From a virus, in IMG/VR virus record IMGVR_UViG_3300017917_000784, positions 21,170-85,169 of that record: a DNA stretch of 64,000 nt, one strand, 5' to 3'. Position 1 is the first letter of the stretch; every line of letters begins with the position of its first letter. Positions 42,440 to 50,675 of this stretch are shown piece after piece. The notes under the pieces are model-generated. The model did no database searches, was not told where the DNA came from, and was given only the letters and a program-made list of their open reading frames with translations. Position numbers and translations under genes: made by a program.

Positions 42440-42933
42440 TCAAACAATAAAATTTGTAAACTAATTTTAGGAACTGTTCCTAAATTGGCTGCTCCGTGTT
42501 CTATATTTGCAGGTGCTAGTTCGAACATATCCCCTGCTTTATAATTTTCTAAAAACTGTCCTTCATACGCAAACACATGACCGGGCTGATGATCTTGACA
42601 GGCCATCCAATAACGTTGTACATTTTCTGCAGATTCAAAATGATCCACGTGCATAGGCAACATGTCTCCAGGATTAAGTTTACTAAACCACCACTTGTAT
42701 TTTTTACCATTGATATTCATAGGTAAATCAATATGATCTCTACCTATGTGTTCATTATAGTAAAATTCCCAACCTATCTTAGTCATATCGATACCAGAAG
42801 CCTGCCATTTTTTCAAAGTGGATAGCTCGTATTCTCCTGCCTGTAACTTAGGGCGACGTTCTCCTGGCGTTGTTAGTATTCTATCAATTATGCTAGGATC
42901 AATCCAACTAGCAAAGTTTCCAACGTACATCAT
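42436..42933 (-). CDS. Fe/2OG-type hydroxylase-like protein (DSBH fold)
   Basis: 165 aa. His95-x-Asp97 (MLPMHVDHFE) and His146 (IEHGAANLG) form the iron triad; the AGDMFELA turn and HGAANLG match the paralogs at 12064, 17201 and 31504. Overlaps the radical SAM gene upstream by 4 bp (ATGA), as do many oxygenase/radical SAM pairs here. Confidence 0.72.
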   Translation of the reverse strand: MMYVGNFASWIDPSIIDRILTTPGERRPKLQAGEYELSTLKKWQASGIDMTKIGWEFYYNEHIGRDHIDLPMNINGKKYKWWFSKLNPGDMLPMHVDHFESAENVQRYWMACQDHQPGHVFAYEGQFLENYKAGDMFELAPANIEHGAANLGTVPKISLQILLFD

Positions 42934-43820
42934 ATCTTCACCTTAGTCAACGGTATATCTGCGGCACAGGTACAAAAATTTCGATCGCATATTATAGGTT
43001 CTGTTGGTACTGTAAAAGTATTTAGGTATATATTTCCAAGGCTTCCTCCTACTCTACAAGTAGCACGATGCACTTCACCATCCCAATTAATCATTAAACT
43101 TTCGATACCGGCACTGCACTGCCAATCTTTAAATTGATTTAAATGTAATTTAATAACATCGTTGGCATGTATTAATGTTTTATCATCAATTACACAATTT
43201 GATTCTACAGTAGCAGAATTGTCCTTAATCCATTGTAAATCATCTGGATGATAACGCATGTCATCAAATAGATCCCTATCGCCATCAGTCCATCGTATTC
43301 TACGTACAGCATACGGTATACTTGCTTCTTTAAAAATTGTTACAGCGGCTTTGGCTTGTATAATGTAATCATGATGTGCCATAACGTTTACCATTATAGG
43401 CGTAAGATGCTTTAACATATGAAAACTTTTTATAGTGTTTACTACTCTGTGCCAATCACCTTCTGTAAAGTGTAAACTAAAGACCCAATGATCGGCTTTT
43501 TGATTAATGTACCACTCTGGTTTACGAGTACCGTTAGTAGTTATATTAACCCAACTTACACCGACATGTTTACAATAATCAATCAGTTCTCCAATATGAG
43601 GATGCACAGTAGGTTCACCACCTGTAAAACTAATACGTACATCACCTAGTTTAATCAACCTATCTACTGTAGATTTTAAAACTTTAATATCTGTGTGAGG
43701 ACTATGATTGTCGTGTATTTCAGCAGGACAGTAAGCACAGTCGTAGTTACATCGTTTGCCAAGATTCCATTCAACTTTAATTTTATTTTGATGTGGCCAC
43801 CGACTGGTAATTTTATACAT
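42930..43820 (-). CDS. Radical SAM protein
   Basis: 296 aa. Cys24-x3-Cys28-x2-Cys31 (CNYDCAYC), ISFTGGEPTVHP for SAM binding, NITTNGT and FSLHFTE in the barrel. C-terminal cysteines (Cys234 region QCSAGIES, ATCRVGG, CDRNFCTC) suggest an auxiliary cluster. The genes at 47367 and 57043 are paralogs of the same size class. Forms a transcript with another radical SAM gene upstream and a hydroxylase-like gene downstream. Confidence 0.87.
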   Translation of the reverse strand: MYKITSRWPHQNKIKVEWNLGKRCNYDCAYCPAEIHDNHSPHTDIKVLKSTVDRLIKLGDVRISFTGGEPTVHPHIGELIDYCKHVGVSWVNITTNGTRKPEWYINQKADHWVFSLHFTEGDWHRVVNTIKSFHMLKHLTPIMVNVMAHHDYIIQAKAAVTIFKEASIPYAVRRIRWTDGDRDLFDDMRYHPDDLQWIKDNSATVESNCVIDDKTLIHANDVIKLHLNQFKDWQCSAGIESLMINWDGEVHRATCRVGGSLGNIYLNTFTVPTEPIICDRNFCTCAADIPLTKVKI

Positions 43821-45072
43821 AATTTTTAAATTCCGGTGTTACTTCTAAAAAACTCTGGTGTCTAGTAGCATCAAGTCGACGATTAAATTCGATGCAATCC
43901 TGCCATTTTTCAGTTTGGTCTTTGGCACGTAGATAATTCTGTACTCCTTGTATCTGACCCATAGTTAGATCTAACAGCATAGGATTTTGTTTAATCATAG
44001 CAAAATCTTTTATAGAATCTTTAACTACTTCCAAACGTTGACTGGCTAAAACTTTTAAAGGGTACGGCATTACTTGAGCACTTAACACGTTAGGATAATT
44101 AACCATGTTAGTGTAAAAAATAATACCTACTTTATCTAAAAATTCTTCTAACATTTTATCAAGTATAAGAACATTACTAACTTGTACAGCCACGGCTCCT
44201 ACAATACGTCTTACGTTAGGTATTTTTTGTATTTCTTTTATGTTACTAATAACGTCATTGTAATTGCCATTACCTCGAATATAGTTATATACATCGCCTA
44301 TACCGTCGATGCTAACATTAACTGCTACAGATTTAAAATGAGGCCAATAATCATGTATAGTACGTCCACCTTTAATGCCTAAGGTAGTTCCATTAGTAGC
44401 ATATTTGATTTCTATTTGATTGCCGTATGGCTTGAGCATATCCAATATACGATAATGCTGTGGGTCCATTAAAGGTTCTCCGCCAGCAAATTCTACACGG
44501 CGGAAGTAGGGCAATAATTTTTCAAAACTTGCCCACCAATTAGGATTGTCTTCAAACTTATCTAAGTATGGTTTATTAATTAAGTTAAGATCCTTAATAG
44601 CCTTAACCATAAAATTATTTTCTTTAACGTAGAACTCTTCTACTTCTTGCCAATCGTTCCAACTTGTACTATCCATAGGATGGCACATACGACATTTAAG
44701 ATTACAAAGATTGTTTAACTTGATTTCCATAGTCGGAATATCAAACGGCATAGTGTAATCTTCTTGAAGTTTACTTAATGCATTAGGATATAATGTTACA
44801 CGACTTTCTGGTATGCGAGGTTCTATATGACGTAAGCGAAGACTTTCTACACCGTTGGATTCTGCTAATTGACAGGCATGACATTCTTTAGGCCACTCAT
44901 TATTTAGAACTTGTTTACGAATACGACGCATTGTATCGCCGTTCCATATTTCTTCAAGTGTTTGCTCTTGAATCCACCCAACAGGATGACTGCGACAACA
45001 CGCTTGTATGGCGCCATCTTCTCTAGTGGCTAGCCCTGTAAAAGGATGTAGGCAAAATGTTTTACTGGTCAT
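43813..45072 (-). CDS. Radical SAM protein with N-terminal twitch-type cysteine region
   Basis: 419 aa. N-terminal cysteines Cys7, Cys25-Cys26 (AIQACCRSH), Cys64 and Cys67 (ECHACQLAE), then the radical SAM site Cys123-x3-Cys127-x2-Cys130 (CNLKCRMC), VEFAGGEPLM and VSIDGIGDVYNYIRG. Same plan as 10643, 34560 and 45985. It shares 11 bp with the PLP-enzyme gene upstream and 8 bp with the radical SAM gene downstream. Confidence 0.88.
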   Translation of the reverse strand: MTSKTFCLHPFTGLATREDGAIQACCRSHPVGWIQEQTLEEIWNGDTMRRIRKQVLNNEWPKECHACQLAESNGVESLRLRHIEPRIPESRVTLYPNALSKLQEDYTMPFDIPTMEIKLNNLCNLKCRMCHPMDSTSWNDWQEVEEFYVKENNFMVKAIKDLNLINKPYLDKFEDNPNWWASFEKLLPYFRRVEFAGGEPLMDPQHYRILDMLKPYGNQIEIKYATNGTTLGIKGGRTIHDYWPHFKSVAVNVSIDGIGDVYNYIRGNGNYNDVISNIKEIQKIPNVRRIVGAVAVQVSNVLILDKMLEEFLDKVGIIFYTNMVNYPNVLSAQVMPYPLKVLASQRLEVVKDSIKDFAMIKQNPMLLDLTMGQIQGVQNYLRAKDQTEKWQDCIEFNRRLDATRHQSFLEVTPEFKNYV

Positions 45073-45916
45073 GTTCTTCCAAATATCGTATCAATGGCGC
45101 CACTCCGACCGGTCCTCCGTTGCGTTGTGCAAGGTAAATGCTTTTAGTCGGAGTTAGATTAAAATCCTTACAAATTTTAAAATATCTATCTCCATGAGTG
45201 TCCCACAAATAATCACTAGGAAATTCTTTTAAAAAATGTAATCCTATTTTTGCTAGAGCTCTACAATTCATATTGAAATCATTCATAATACTTATTGCAT
45301 CCGGTTTAAGACTCTTACTCCATCGAATCCCTATTCTATTCCACCCTAGTCCCAGGCCTTTGCTAAGACTGATACCAACCGACTTAATCTGCGGGTGATT
45401 AAAATCAAAATCGATATCTCTACAGCAAGTTATCCAGGCACCGTCAATATGTACATCGATATTTTTACTAGTACACTCGTTTAGTATTTCTTCCATGTCC
45501 TGATGAGGTGCACCTATCTGTGGAAAAGGCATAGCAATAATCAAGGGTATATCAGGAACAAGGCTACCCACATCTCTAAAATAGGCATATCCTAATCTGT
45601 CATGGTATCTATAATCTCCCGATAACACCTGAACAGGACCTTTCATATATAAACTATCAATAAATTGTGTACAGCCTATAATAATATCTGTCCTAGCAAA
45701 GGAATCTATGCCCTGTAGATTGTTTAATTTTGATCCAAAAATCCAAGACTGACATTCTTTTTTAAAATCAAAATATACTTGGTCTGTAATATCTTTGTCC
45801 CAGCCACCGTGAAGAATAGTCTGTATAGCAGATTCTATGCGTCTATCCGAAAGGGGACGAGGGCGTTCTACTTGTAAGTATTCGGCGGAATATTCAGGTG
45901 CTATTTTAACTATCAT
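45062..45916 (-). CDS. PLP-dependent aminotransferase-like protein (fold type I)
   Basis: 284 aa, paralog of the protein at 12659. PLP residues in order: Asp158 in VHIDGAWITC, Lys186 in GISLSKGLGLG, Arg194 (NRIGIRW). The N-terminal PLP-phosphate loop is not as clear (IIIGCTQFIDSL). Shorter than typical enzymes, with a reduced C-terminal domain. First gene of a - strand block; no Shine-Dalgarno sequence precedes it and a TAAATA box ends 6 bp before the ATG. Confidence 0.68.
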   Translation of the reverse strand: MIVKIAPEYSAEYLQVERPRPLSDRRIESAIQTILHGGWDKDITDQVYFDFKKECQSWIFGSKLNNLQGIDSFARTDIIIGCTQFIDSLYMKGPVQVLSGDYRYHDRLGYAYFRDVGSLVPDIPLIIAMPFPQIGAPHQDMEEILNECTSKNIDVHIDGAWITCCRDIDFDFNHPQIKSVGISLSKGLGLGWNRIGIRWSKSLKPDAISIMNDFNMNCRALAKIGLHFLKEFPSDYLWDTHGDRYFKICKDFNLTPTKSIYLAQRNGGPVGVAPLIRYLEEHDQ

Positions 45917-45931
45917 GTTGGATATTTATTG
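45917..45931 (-). promoter_or_regulatory. TAAATA box adjoining the PLP-enzyme start
   Basis: On the - strand, CAATAAATATCCAACATG: a T4-late-like TAAATA core 6 bp before the ATG. If it acts as a -10-type element the transcript would start at or next to the ATG (leaderless). The same spacing is seen before the genes at 50675-51475 and 52148-53233. Confidence 0.35.
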
Positions 45932-45957
45932 ACCTTTTGTCAAGGTTCGTGTATATT
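45929..45957 (+). promoter_or_regulatory. sigma70-like promoter for the + strand radical SAM block
   Basis: TTGACC at 45929-45934, 17-bp spacer, TATATT at 45952-45957, 27 bp before the ATG at 45985. The -35 lies in a small inverted repeat (TTGAC-CTTTT-GTCAA, 45929-45943), which also puts a TTGACA on the opposite strand. No Shine-Dalgarno sequence is seen before the ATG. Confidence 0.6.
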
Positions 45958-45984
45958 ATAGCATGTACTTGATAAGTAATCAAC

Positions 45985-47370
45985 ATGAATGAAAAAATAA
46001 TTCAAATAGTTAATAAAATTGAATCCAAAACTGGATCAAAAACTTTCTGCCCTTTGCCGTGGATACATTTGGCTACTCGTCCAAACGGCGATGCTAGACT
46101 CTGCTGTGTTACTAATGCCAGCGGAGCACAGAGTGGCGACCATACTGTGGGTCTAGTTAAAAACATAGACGGCAAGCCGGCTAACTTTGGTAAAGATTTG
46201 CCATTAGATGCTTTTAACAACGAATACATGCAGAACGTAAGAAAAACTATGCTAGAAGGTAATGTTCCTGCTAGTTGTACTAAATGTTTTGAAGAAGAAT
46301 CAAACGGTGTATTCAGTAAACGTATGTGGGAAAGTTATGAGTGGATGGAGGAAGGTTTAGACTTTGAAAAACTTGTACAAGAAACTAACAAGGATGGCAC
46401 GGTACCACCAGTAGTACCTTATTGGGATTTACGTTTAGGACACACTTGTAATCTTAAATGTGTAATGTGTAGTCCGCACGACAGTAGTCGCTGGGTACAG
46501 GATCACGAGCAATTAGTTAAAATTACAAAAAGCCCAATAATCTTAAAACAGGTTGAATGGGGTGCTAACGAATTTAATAACTACTGGTACGAAAAACCAG
46601 AGTTTTGGGATCAGGTATACGAACAAATCCCTAACATACGTCAGTTGTATTTTGCAGGCGGCGAACCTTTGATGATTAAAGAACACAAACGGTTCTTAGA
46701 AGAAATTATACGCAGAGGTTATAGTAAACAAATTAGCCTACGTTATAATAGTAACGGTGTTTTGATTGACCAAAACATGATTGATATTTGGACAGAATTT
46801 AGGCAAGTGCGATACGCCTTTAGTATCGATGACTATGACCAACGTAATCACTACATTCGATATCCAGCAGAATGGTCAGATATTGAAAAAAGTTTAAGAT
46901 TACTCGATAACACTCCTGATCATATACATACTAGTATTGCCTGTGCGGTTCAGGCATTAAACATCAAAAATGTAACTAATTTTGCTCGTTGGAAGTTGGA
47001 GCAAGGTTATAAAAAGATTAACAAATATAAATTTGACGAATTTGAATCAGGCGGTGGTATAATCAATATGCATCTGTTATACATTCCTACATTTCTAAGT
47101 GCTAGAATACTGCCTCAAGAAGATAAGCAACAGGTGCGAGAACAATTCATGGAGTTTAAGGATTGGTTATGGAACAACTATCGACAAGACGACAATTTCT
47201 GGCAGGTAAATCCCTATGGCTGGAAACGCTACGAGGCTATCTTGAAGTTTGTAGAAGCGCAGGATCACACACATCTACTACCAGACTTTCAAGAGTATAT
47301 TCGCAACTTAGACAAGATTCGAGGAACAGACAGTAAATCTGTGTTTCCTGATCTAGCACATCTGTTATGA
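45985..47370 (+). CDS. Radical SAM protein with N-terminal twitch-type cysteine region
   Basis: 461 aa, the longest of its type here. N-terminal cysteines Cys22, Cys40-Cys41 (RLCCVTN), Cys98, Cys101 (SCTKCFEEE); radical SAM motif Cys155-x3-Cys159-x2-Cys162 (CNLKCVMC); LYFAGGEPLM and FSIDDYDQRNHYIRY. Preceded by a sigma70-like promoter. ATGA-type overlap with the next radical SAM gene, giving another tandem pair like 42930/43813. Confidence 0.88.
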   Translation: MNEKIIQIVNKIESKTGSKTFCPLPWIHLATRPNGDARLCCVTNASGAQSGDHTVGLVKNIDGKPANFGKDLPLDAFNNEYMQNVRKTMLEGNVPASCTKCFEEESNGVFSKRMWESYEWMEEGLDFEKLVQETNKDGTVPPVVPYWDLRLGHTCNLKCVMCSPHDSSRWVQDHEQLVKITKSPIILKQVEWGANEFNNYWYEKPEFWDQVYEQIPNIRQLYFAGGEPLMIKEHKRFLEEIIRRGYSKQISLRYNSNGVLIDQNMIDIWTEFRQVRYAFSIDDYDQRNHYIRYPAEWSDIEKSLRLLDNTPDHIHTSIACAVQALNIKNVTNFARWKLEQGYKKINKYKFDEFESGGGIINMHLLYIPTFLSARILPQEDKQQVREQFMEFKDWLWNNYRQDDNFWQVNPYGWKRYEAILKFVEAQDHTHLLPDFQEYIRNLDKIRGTDSKSVFPDLAHLL

Positions 47371-48311
47371 TACCAATAAAAATACAGGCCAACGATTCAT
47401 CAACTTTAAAAATTATTTGGCAGATTACCACTGCTTGTACCTATGCTTGTGAGTATTGCCCTAAGGAACTACATACAGGATCTAACGAAACTTTAAATTT
47501 AAAAGATTTTGAAAAATTTTTAGATTTGTTTAAAGATCGTAAAATAGTAATGACTATTACTGGAGGAGAACCTACTGTACATCCTCAGTTTGTAGAAATT
47601 GCACGTCTTTTAAAAACAAAGGGAATTAAAACTGTAGTAGATAGTAATCTTTCTAGATCTACACGATTTTATACTGAAGTAGCCGATTTAATTGATAATT
47701 GGTGTGTAACTTTACACCCTTATAAGCATGAGTTAGATTTAGAAAAAATTAAAACATTGGCTGAAAAAAGTTTTACTGTAGTATATGTGATGATGGATCC
47801 TAAGTATTGGTCAAAGGCGATGGCTTGGTGGAAAGAACTTAGATCTGTTGAAAATATTAAATTAACTATACTTAAACCTGTGGATAACTGGAGTGGTGCT
47901 AACTATCAAGGACAATTCACCGAAGAAGAACAAATGTTCTTAAACTCTACTACACCTATATACACATTTACAGAAAATAAAATAAAAGAAGTACAACAAA
48001 ATTATGCTTGGTTGTCTGACTTAGGATCTACTGTAACATGGAACGATAATAGTTCACAACCTTTGGATGCCGACATGATTATGAAACAAGGTCTAAATAA
48101 ATTTAAAGGCTGGGACTGCTACGCTGGCAGAGAAGTTATGGTTTTAGATAATCAGGGCAATGTGTCGTTAGCCACTTGCGGAGTTGCTAATTTAGGACAT
48201 TGGAGTACTGTAAATATAAATGATGTGTTAGATCCGGTTGTGTGCCCTAAAGAAATCTGTCATTGCGGAACCGATATTAAAGCCACTAAATTTAAAAATG
48301 AAGTTCTGTAG
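47367..48311 (+). CDS. Radical SAM protein
   Basis: 314 aa. Cys24-x3-Cys28-x2-Cys31 (CTYACEYC), MTITGGEPTVHPQF for SAM, VVDSNLS, CVTLHPYKHE. C-terminal cysteine sets (DCYAGREVM, LATCGVAN, CPKEICHCG) match the auxiliary region of 42930 and 57043, its paralogs. Tandem with the twitch-type radical SAM protein upstream, in the same order class as the 43813/42930 pair on the other strand. Confidence 0.87.
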   Translation: MIPIKIQANDSSTLKIIWQITTACTYACEYCPKELHTGSNETLNLKDFEKFLDLFKDRKIVMTITGGEPTVHPQFVEIARLLKTKGIKTVVDSNLSRSTRFYTEVADLIDNWCVTLHPYKHELDLEKIKTLAEKSFTVVYVMMDPKYWSKAMAWWKELRSVENIKLTILKPVDNWSGANYQGQFTEEEQMFLNSTTPIYTFTENKIKEVQQNYAWLSDLGSTVTWNDNSSQPLDADMIMKQGLNKFKGWDCYAGREVMVLDNQGNVSLATCGVANLGHWSTVNINDVLDPVVCPKEICHCGTDIKATKFKNEVL

Positions 48312-48720
48312 AATAAATTTACATAAAACAAACTACAAAGAATATCCTTGTGATATTAGTGTAGGTTATCGAGATTATTTTAAAACAATCTACAAGGAAT
48401 ATTGTAGACACAGAAAATTTGAAAGTGTTATGCCATTGTTTCCACAAGATTTTGCACAACCAGGTGCTACAGTTTTTACATTTTACGACAACGGCAATCC
48501 GGCTGCCTGGAGTCTTACACGTGGTTTAAAAGATGGCATTAGTGCCGAAAGTATTCAGTTTGCTTGGAATTATCAAACGCCAGAATTAAGATTAGGTATA
48601 CGTAGTTTAGAACACGAATGCGCTTACTATAAAAAACTAGGATATCAATATCTGTATCTTGGTCAAGTTGCAGAATATAAAACTTTATTTGACGGCTACG
48701 AAGAATTAGGCCCAGTTTGA
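48298..48720 (+). CDS. GNAT-like acetyltransferase
   Basis: 140 aa from ATG 48298 (a longer frame from 48238 lies within the previous gene). Strand/helix pattern AAWSLTRGL, SIQFAWNYQTPELRLGIRSLEHECAYYKKLGYQYLYLG fits the GNAT core, though the canonical acetyl-CoA loop RxxGxG is not seen. Overlaps the radical SAM gene by 14 bp and the convergent gene at 48706 by 15 bp. Assignment moderate. Confidence 0.5.
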   Translation: MKFCRINLHKTNYKEYPCDISVGYRDYFKTIYKEYCRHRKFESVMPLFPQDFAQPGATVFTFYDNGNPAAWSLTRGLKDGISAESIQFAWNYQTPELRLGIRSLEHECAYYKKLGYQYLYLGQVAEYKTLFDGYEELGPV

Positions 48721-49203
48721 TTCAAATCTCCAGCGTACAACATCATCGTACTGCTGGTCACTCCAATTTACATAATAACCTTCTCTACAGAGATATCTAC
48801 TGGCTTCATTAATATTTTCTAATCTTTGTGCTATGATAAGGTTGTAACGTCCATTGTTAAAATTTATACCATGAAAGGGTTCTGGTATTTTTGTGTGATC
48901 TTCTAACAATACAAAATTTTGTAACATGAATTGTTGATTTAGAACTTTTACATCTTTTACAAATGTTTCAGGTTCTATATCATCGTCACAAACAAACACC
49001 ACAGCATGTATACTGTCATTCCAAGATTCAAATTTTTTAGAAATATCAGTTTTATAATCACTAGTTCTTATAAATTCAACTTGATTATTCAAAATAGCCT
49101 GACGTGCAAAAGGACATATAGGTAGGCTGTTTAACAATTCGTGCGGAACAGACAAAGTTTTTTCTACCCACTCTGTTAGATATTGTTCATACTCCGTAGT
49201 CAC
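48706..49203 (-). CDS. Hypothetical protein with a CPFA motif
   Basis: 165 aa. A helix then LPICPFARQAILNNQVEFI, a motif that looks like a redox or metal-binding turn, followed by VVFVCDDDIEPETFV and a strand pair (FMLQNFVLLEDH, NLIIAQRLENINEAS). Alpha/beta fold probable. No family recognised. It overlaps amidinotransferase copy 3 upstream by 17 bp, so the two are coexpressed. Confidence 0.6.
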   Translation of the reverse strand: MTTEYEQYLTEWVEKTLSVPHELLNSLPICPFARQAILNNQVEFIRTSDYKTDISKKFESWNDSIHAVVFVCDDDIEPETFVKDVKVLNQQFMLQNFVLLEDHTKIPEPFHGINFNNGRYNLIIAQRLENINEASRYLCREGYYVNWSDQQYDDVVRWRFESNWA

Positions 49204-50356
49204 GTTGTCCTCCTTGTCGTTTAATGTCCAATGTTAGACAATGCCACCCGCCGTCCCAAAAGAATCGATTACGTAAGGGGCACACTATAGGTGTAATTCC
49301 TTTTGATTCTAATAGTTTTAGCAATTCAGGATTATCGCTGTTTACTACTACATGTCGTTCATCAACTATTAAACAGTTAAGATCAAATATTGTTTCTTCA
49401 CAATATCCTGTCCAATTAGGTAAAAAACTTTCTACAAATTCAGTAAATTGATCGTTGCTTTCTTCGCCTGGTACCCACCAACTTCCTCTGTTCTTATCAC
49501 GTAACTTCCACCACTCTTTAACATGATTCCAATTTGGATCGTTAAAATAAATGATTTCCCAGCCTGGAAATAAATGTTCATTGCCTTTAAACCAAGGTCC
49601 TGCTATAACTACACCTTCCTTAACTACTGTAAAAATTCCGTCAAGGTGTCCACCTATACAGACATCTTTGTAATTGAATGCTGGATATTTTTCATTTAAG
49701 AACTTTAATATATCCGCACTCTGCCATAAGTCCACTAAACAAGTGTTACCAATCCGTGTTAAGTTAGGACTACAAAATCCCATAAGACTAGAAACATCAG
49801 GATCAGGATTTGTTAAAAAATAATCTTCCGGTAAACCGCGATCCTTGGCGGCAGCACGTAAATTATACTCACTGCGTTGAAACTCCATACGACCGTTGTA
49901 TATGCTAAGATCTATTTGGTCTTCGCCAAACCATTCAATAAACTTATTAACATATCCTTCTACTTCAAATGTTCTATCAGTAATCAACAGTTTATTGCCC
50001 ATCACTATACTGTCGTCGCGAATCTGCAGAGGACTGGTTGGAATCATGTTTTTCTTAACTAGGTCAGGACGAGCACTGGCAAATCCCATTTTACCGTTAA
50101 CATCAACATAATCAAGTATGCTGTTTTTGTAACCCAACTCTTTAGGAGTGGCTTGCAGTACTTGTATACCATGACTTTTCATCTGTGTTTTGAAGTATTC
50201 GATATCTTCTATAGTTTCGTGCATGATTTTCTTTAGCACTGATGATATGCGTGAATTTTTTACACCGTCAAAAAAACTAGGATCATACACACTGCCCACG
50301 GCCACTACTTCAAGTGGTTGCAATTCGTCCCAACTGTTTAATTTAATTTTGTCCAT
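49187..50356 (-). CDS. Amidinotransferase-like enzyme (copy 3)
   Basis: 389 aa if started at ATG 50356 (an upstream in-frame start at 50401 is deeper in the previous gene). Catalytic Cys373 in GGWHCLTLDIKRQGG; IGGHLDGIFTVVKEG carries a His-Asp pair; start LQPLEVVAVGS matches the family. The central region (PLQIRDDSIVMGNKLLIT) is closest to inosamine/glycine amidinotransferases. More divergent than copies 1 and 2. It is cotranscribed with a DUF6614-like and a PP-loop gene, a different setting from the other copies, which suggests a distinct acceptor. Confidence 0.85.
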   Translation of the reverse strand: MDKIKLNSWDELQPLEVVAVGSVYDPSFFDGVKNSRISSVLKKIMHETIEDIEYFKTQMKSHGIQVLQATPKELGYKNSILDYVDVNGKMGFASARPDLVKKNMIPTSPLQIRDDSIVMGNKLLITDRTFEVEGYVNKFIEWFGEDQIDLSIYNGRMEFQRSEYNLRAAAKDRGLPEDYFLTNPDPDVSSLMGFCSPNLTRIGNTCLVDLWQSADILKFLNEKYPAFNYKDVCIGGHLDGIFTVVKEGVVIAGPWFKGNEHLFPGWEIIYFNDPNWNHVKEWWKLRDKNRGSWWVPGEESNDQFTEFVESFLPNWTGYCEETIFDLNCLIVDERHVVVNSDNPELLKLLESKGITPIVCPLRNRFFWDGGWHCLTLDIKRQGGQRDYGV

Positions 50357-50675
50357 CTGGCCAATCTCTGTAATAGGCATGCTGTATGTTTCCTGCCACA
50401 AATTGATTAAAACTTTTATGTTTATCTTCTAACTCCCCTTCTAAAGGAGCCACACGTTGAAATGCTGTTTCTAACTGTGCCATATTATTAAATTCCATCA
50501 TAATATGCCACTCGGGAATATCCATACTACGGAACCCCATCTTACATCTAGTAATTCTATAACTTACCATCTTGCCTTCGCTAACAAGATGATCTAAAAA
50601 AGAACGCATATTATTAACCCAATCAAGGTCACTAATATCCCCTGCTTTGTCGGCCCAGACGTGGTATATGTCCAT
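50343..50675 (-). CDS. DUF6614-like small protein
   Basis: 110 aa from ATG 50675 (TAATG junction with the PP-loop gene). Sequence MDIYHVWADKAGDISDLDWV, WHIMMEFNNMAQLETAFQRVA and HAYYRDWPDG recalls the DUF6614 family of small dimeric alpha/beta-barrel (ferredoxin-like) proteins in marine bacteria. Function of the family unknown to me; it could be a small-molecule binding or cyclase-like protein. Confidence 0.65.
   Translation of the reverse strand: MDIYHVWADKAGDISDLDWVNNMRSFLDHLVSEGKMVSYRITRCKMGFRSMDIPEWHIMMEFNNMAQLETAFQRVAPLEGELEDKHKSFNQFVAGNIQHAYYRDWPDGQN

Noticed and set aside
45929-45943. Inverted repeat TTGAC-CTTTT-GTCAA as a terminator
   Set aside because: Only 5-bp AT-leaning arms without a T-run; it is better explained by back-to-back -35 elements of divergent promoters.
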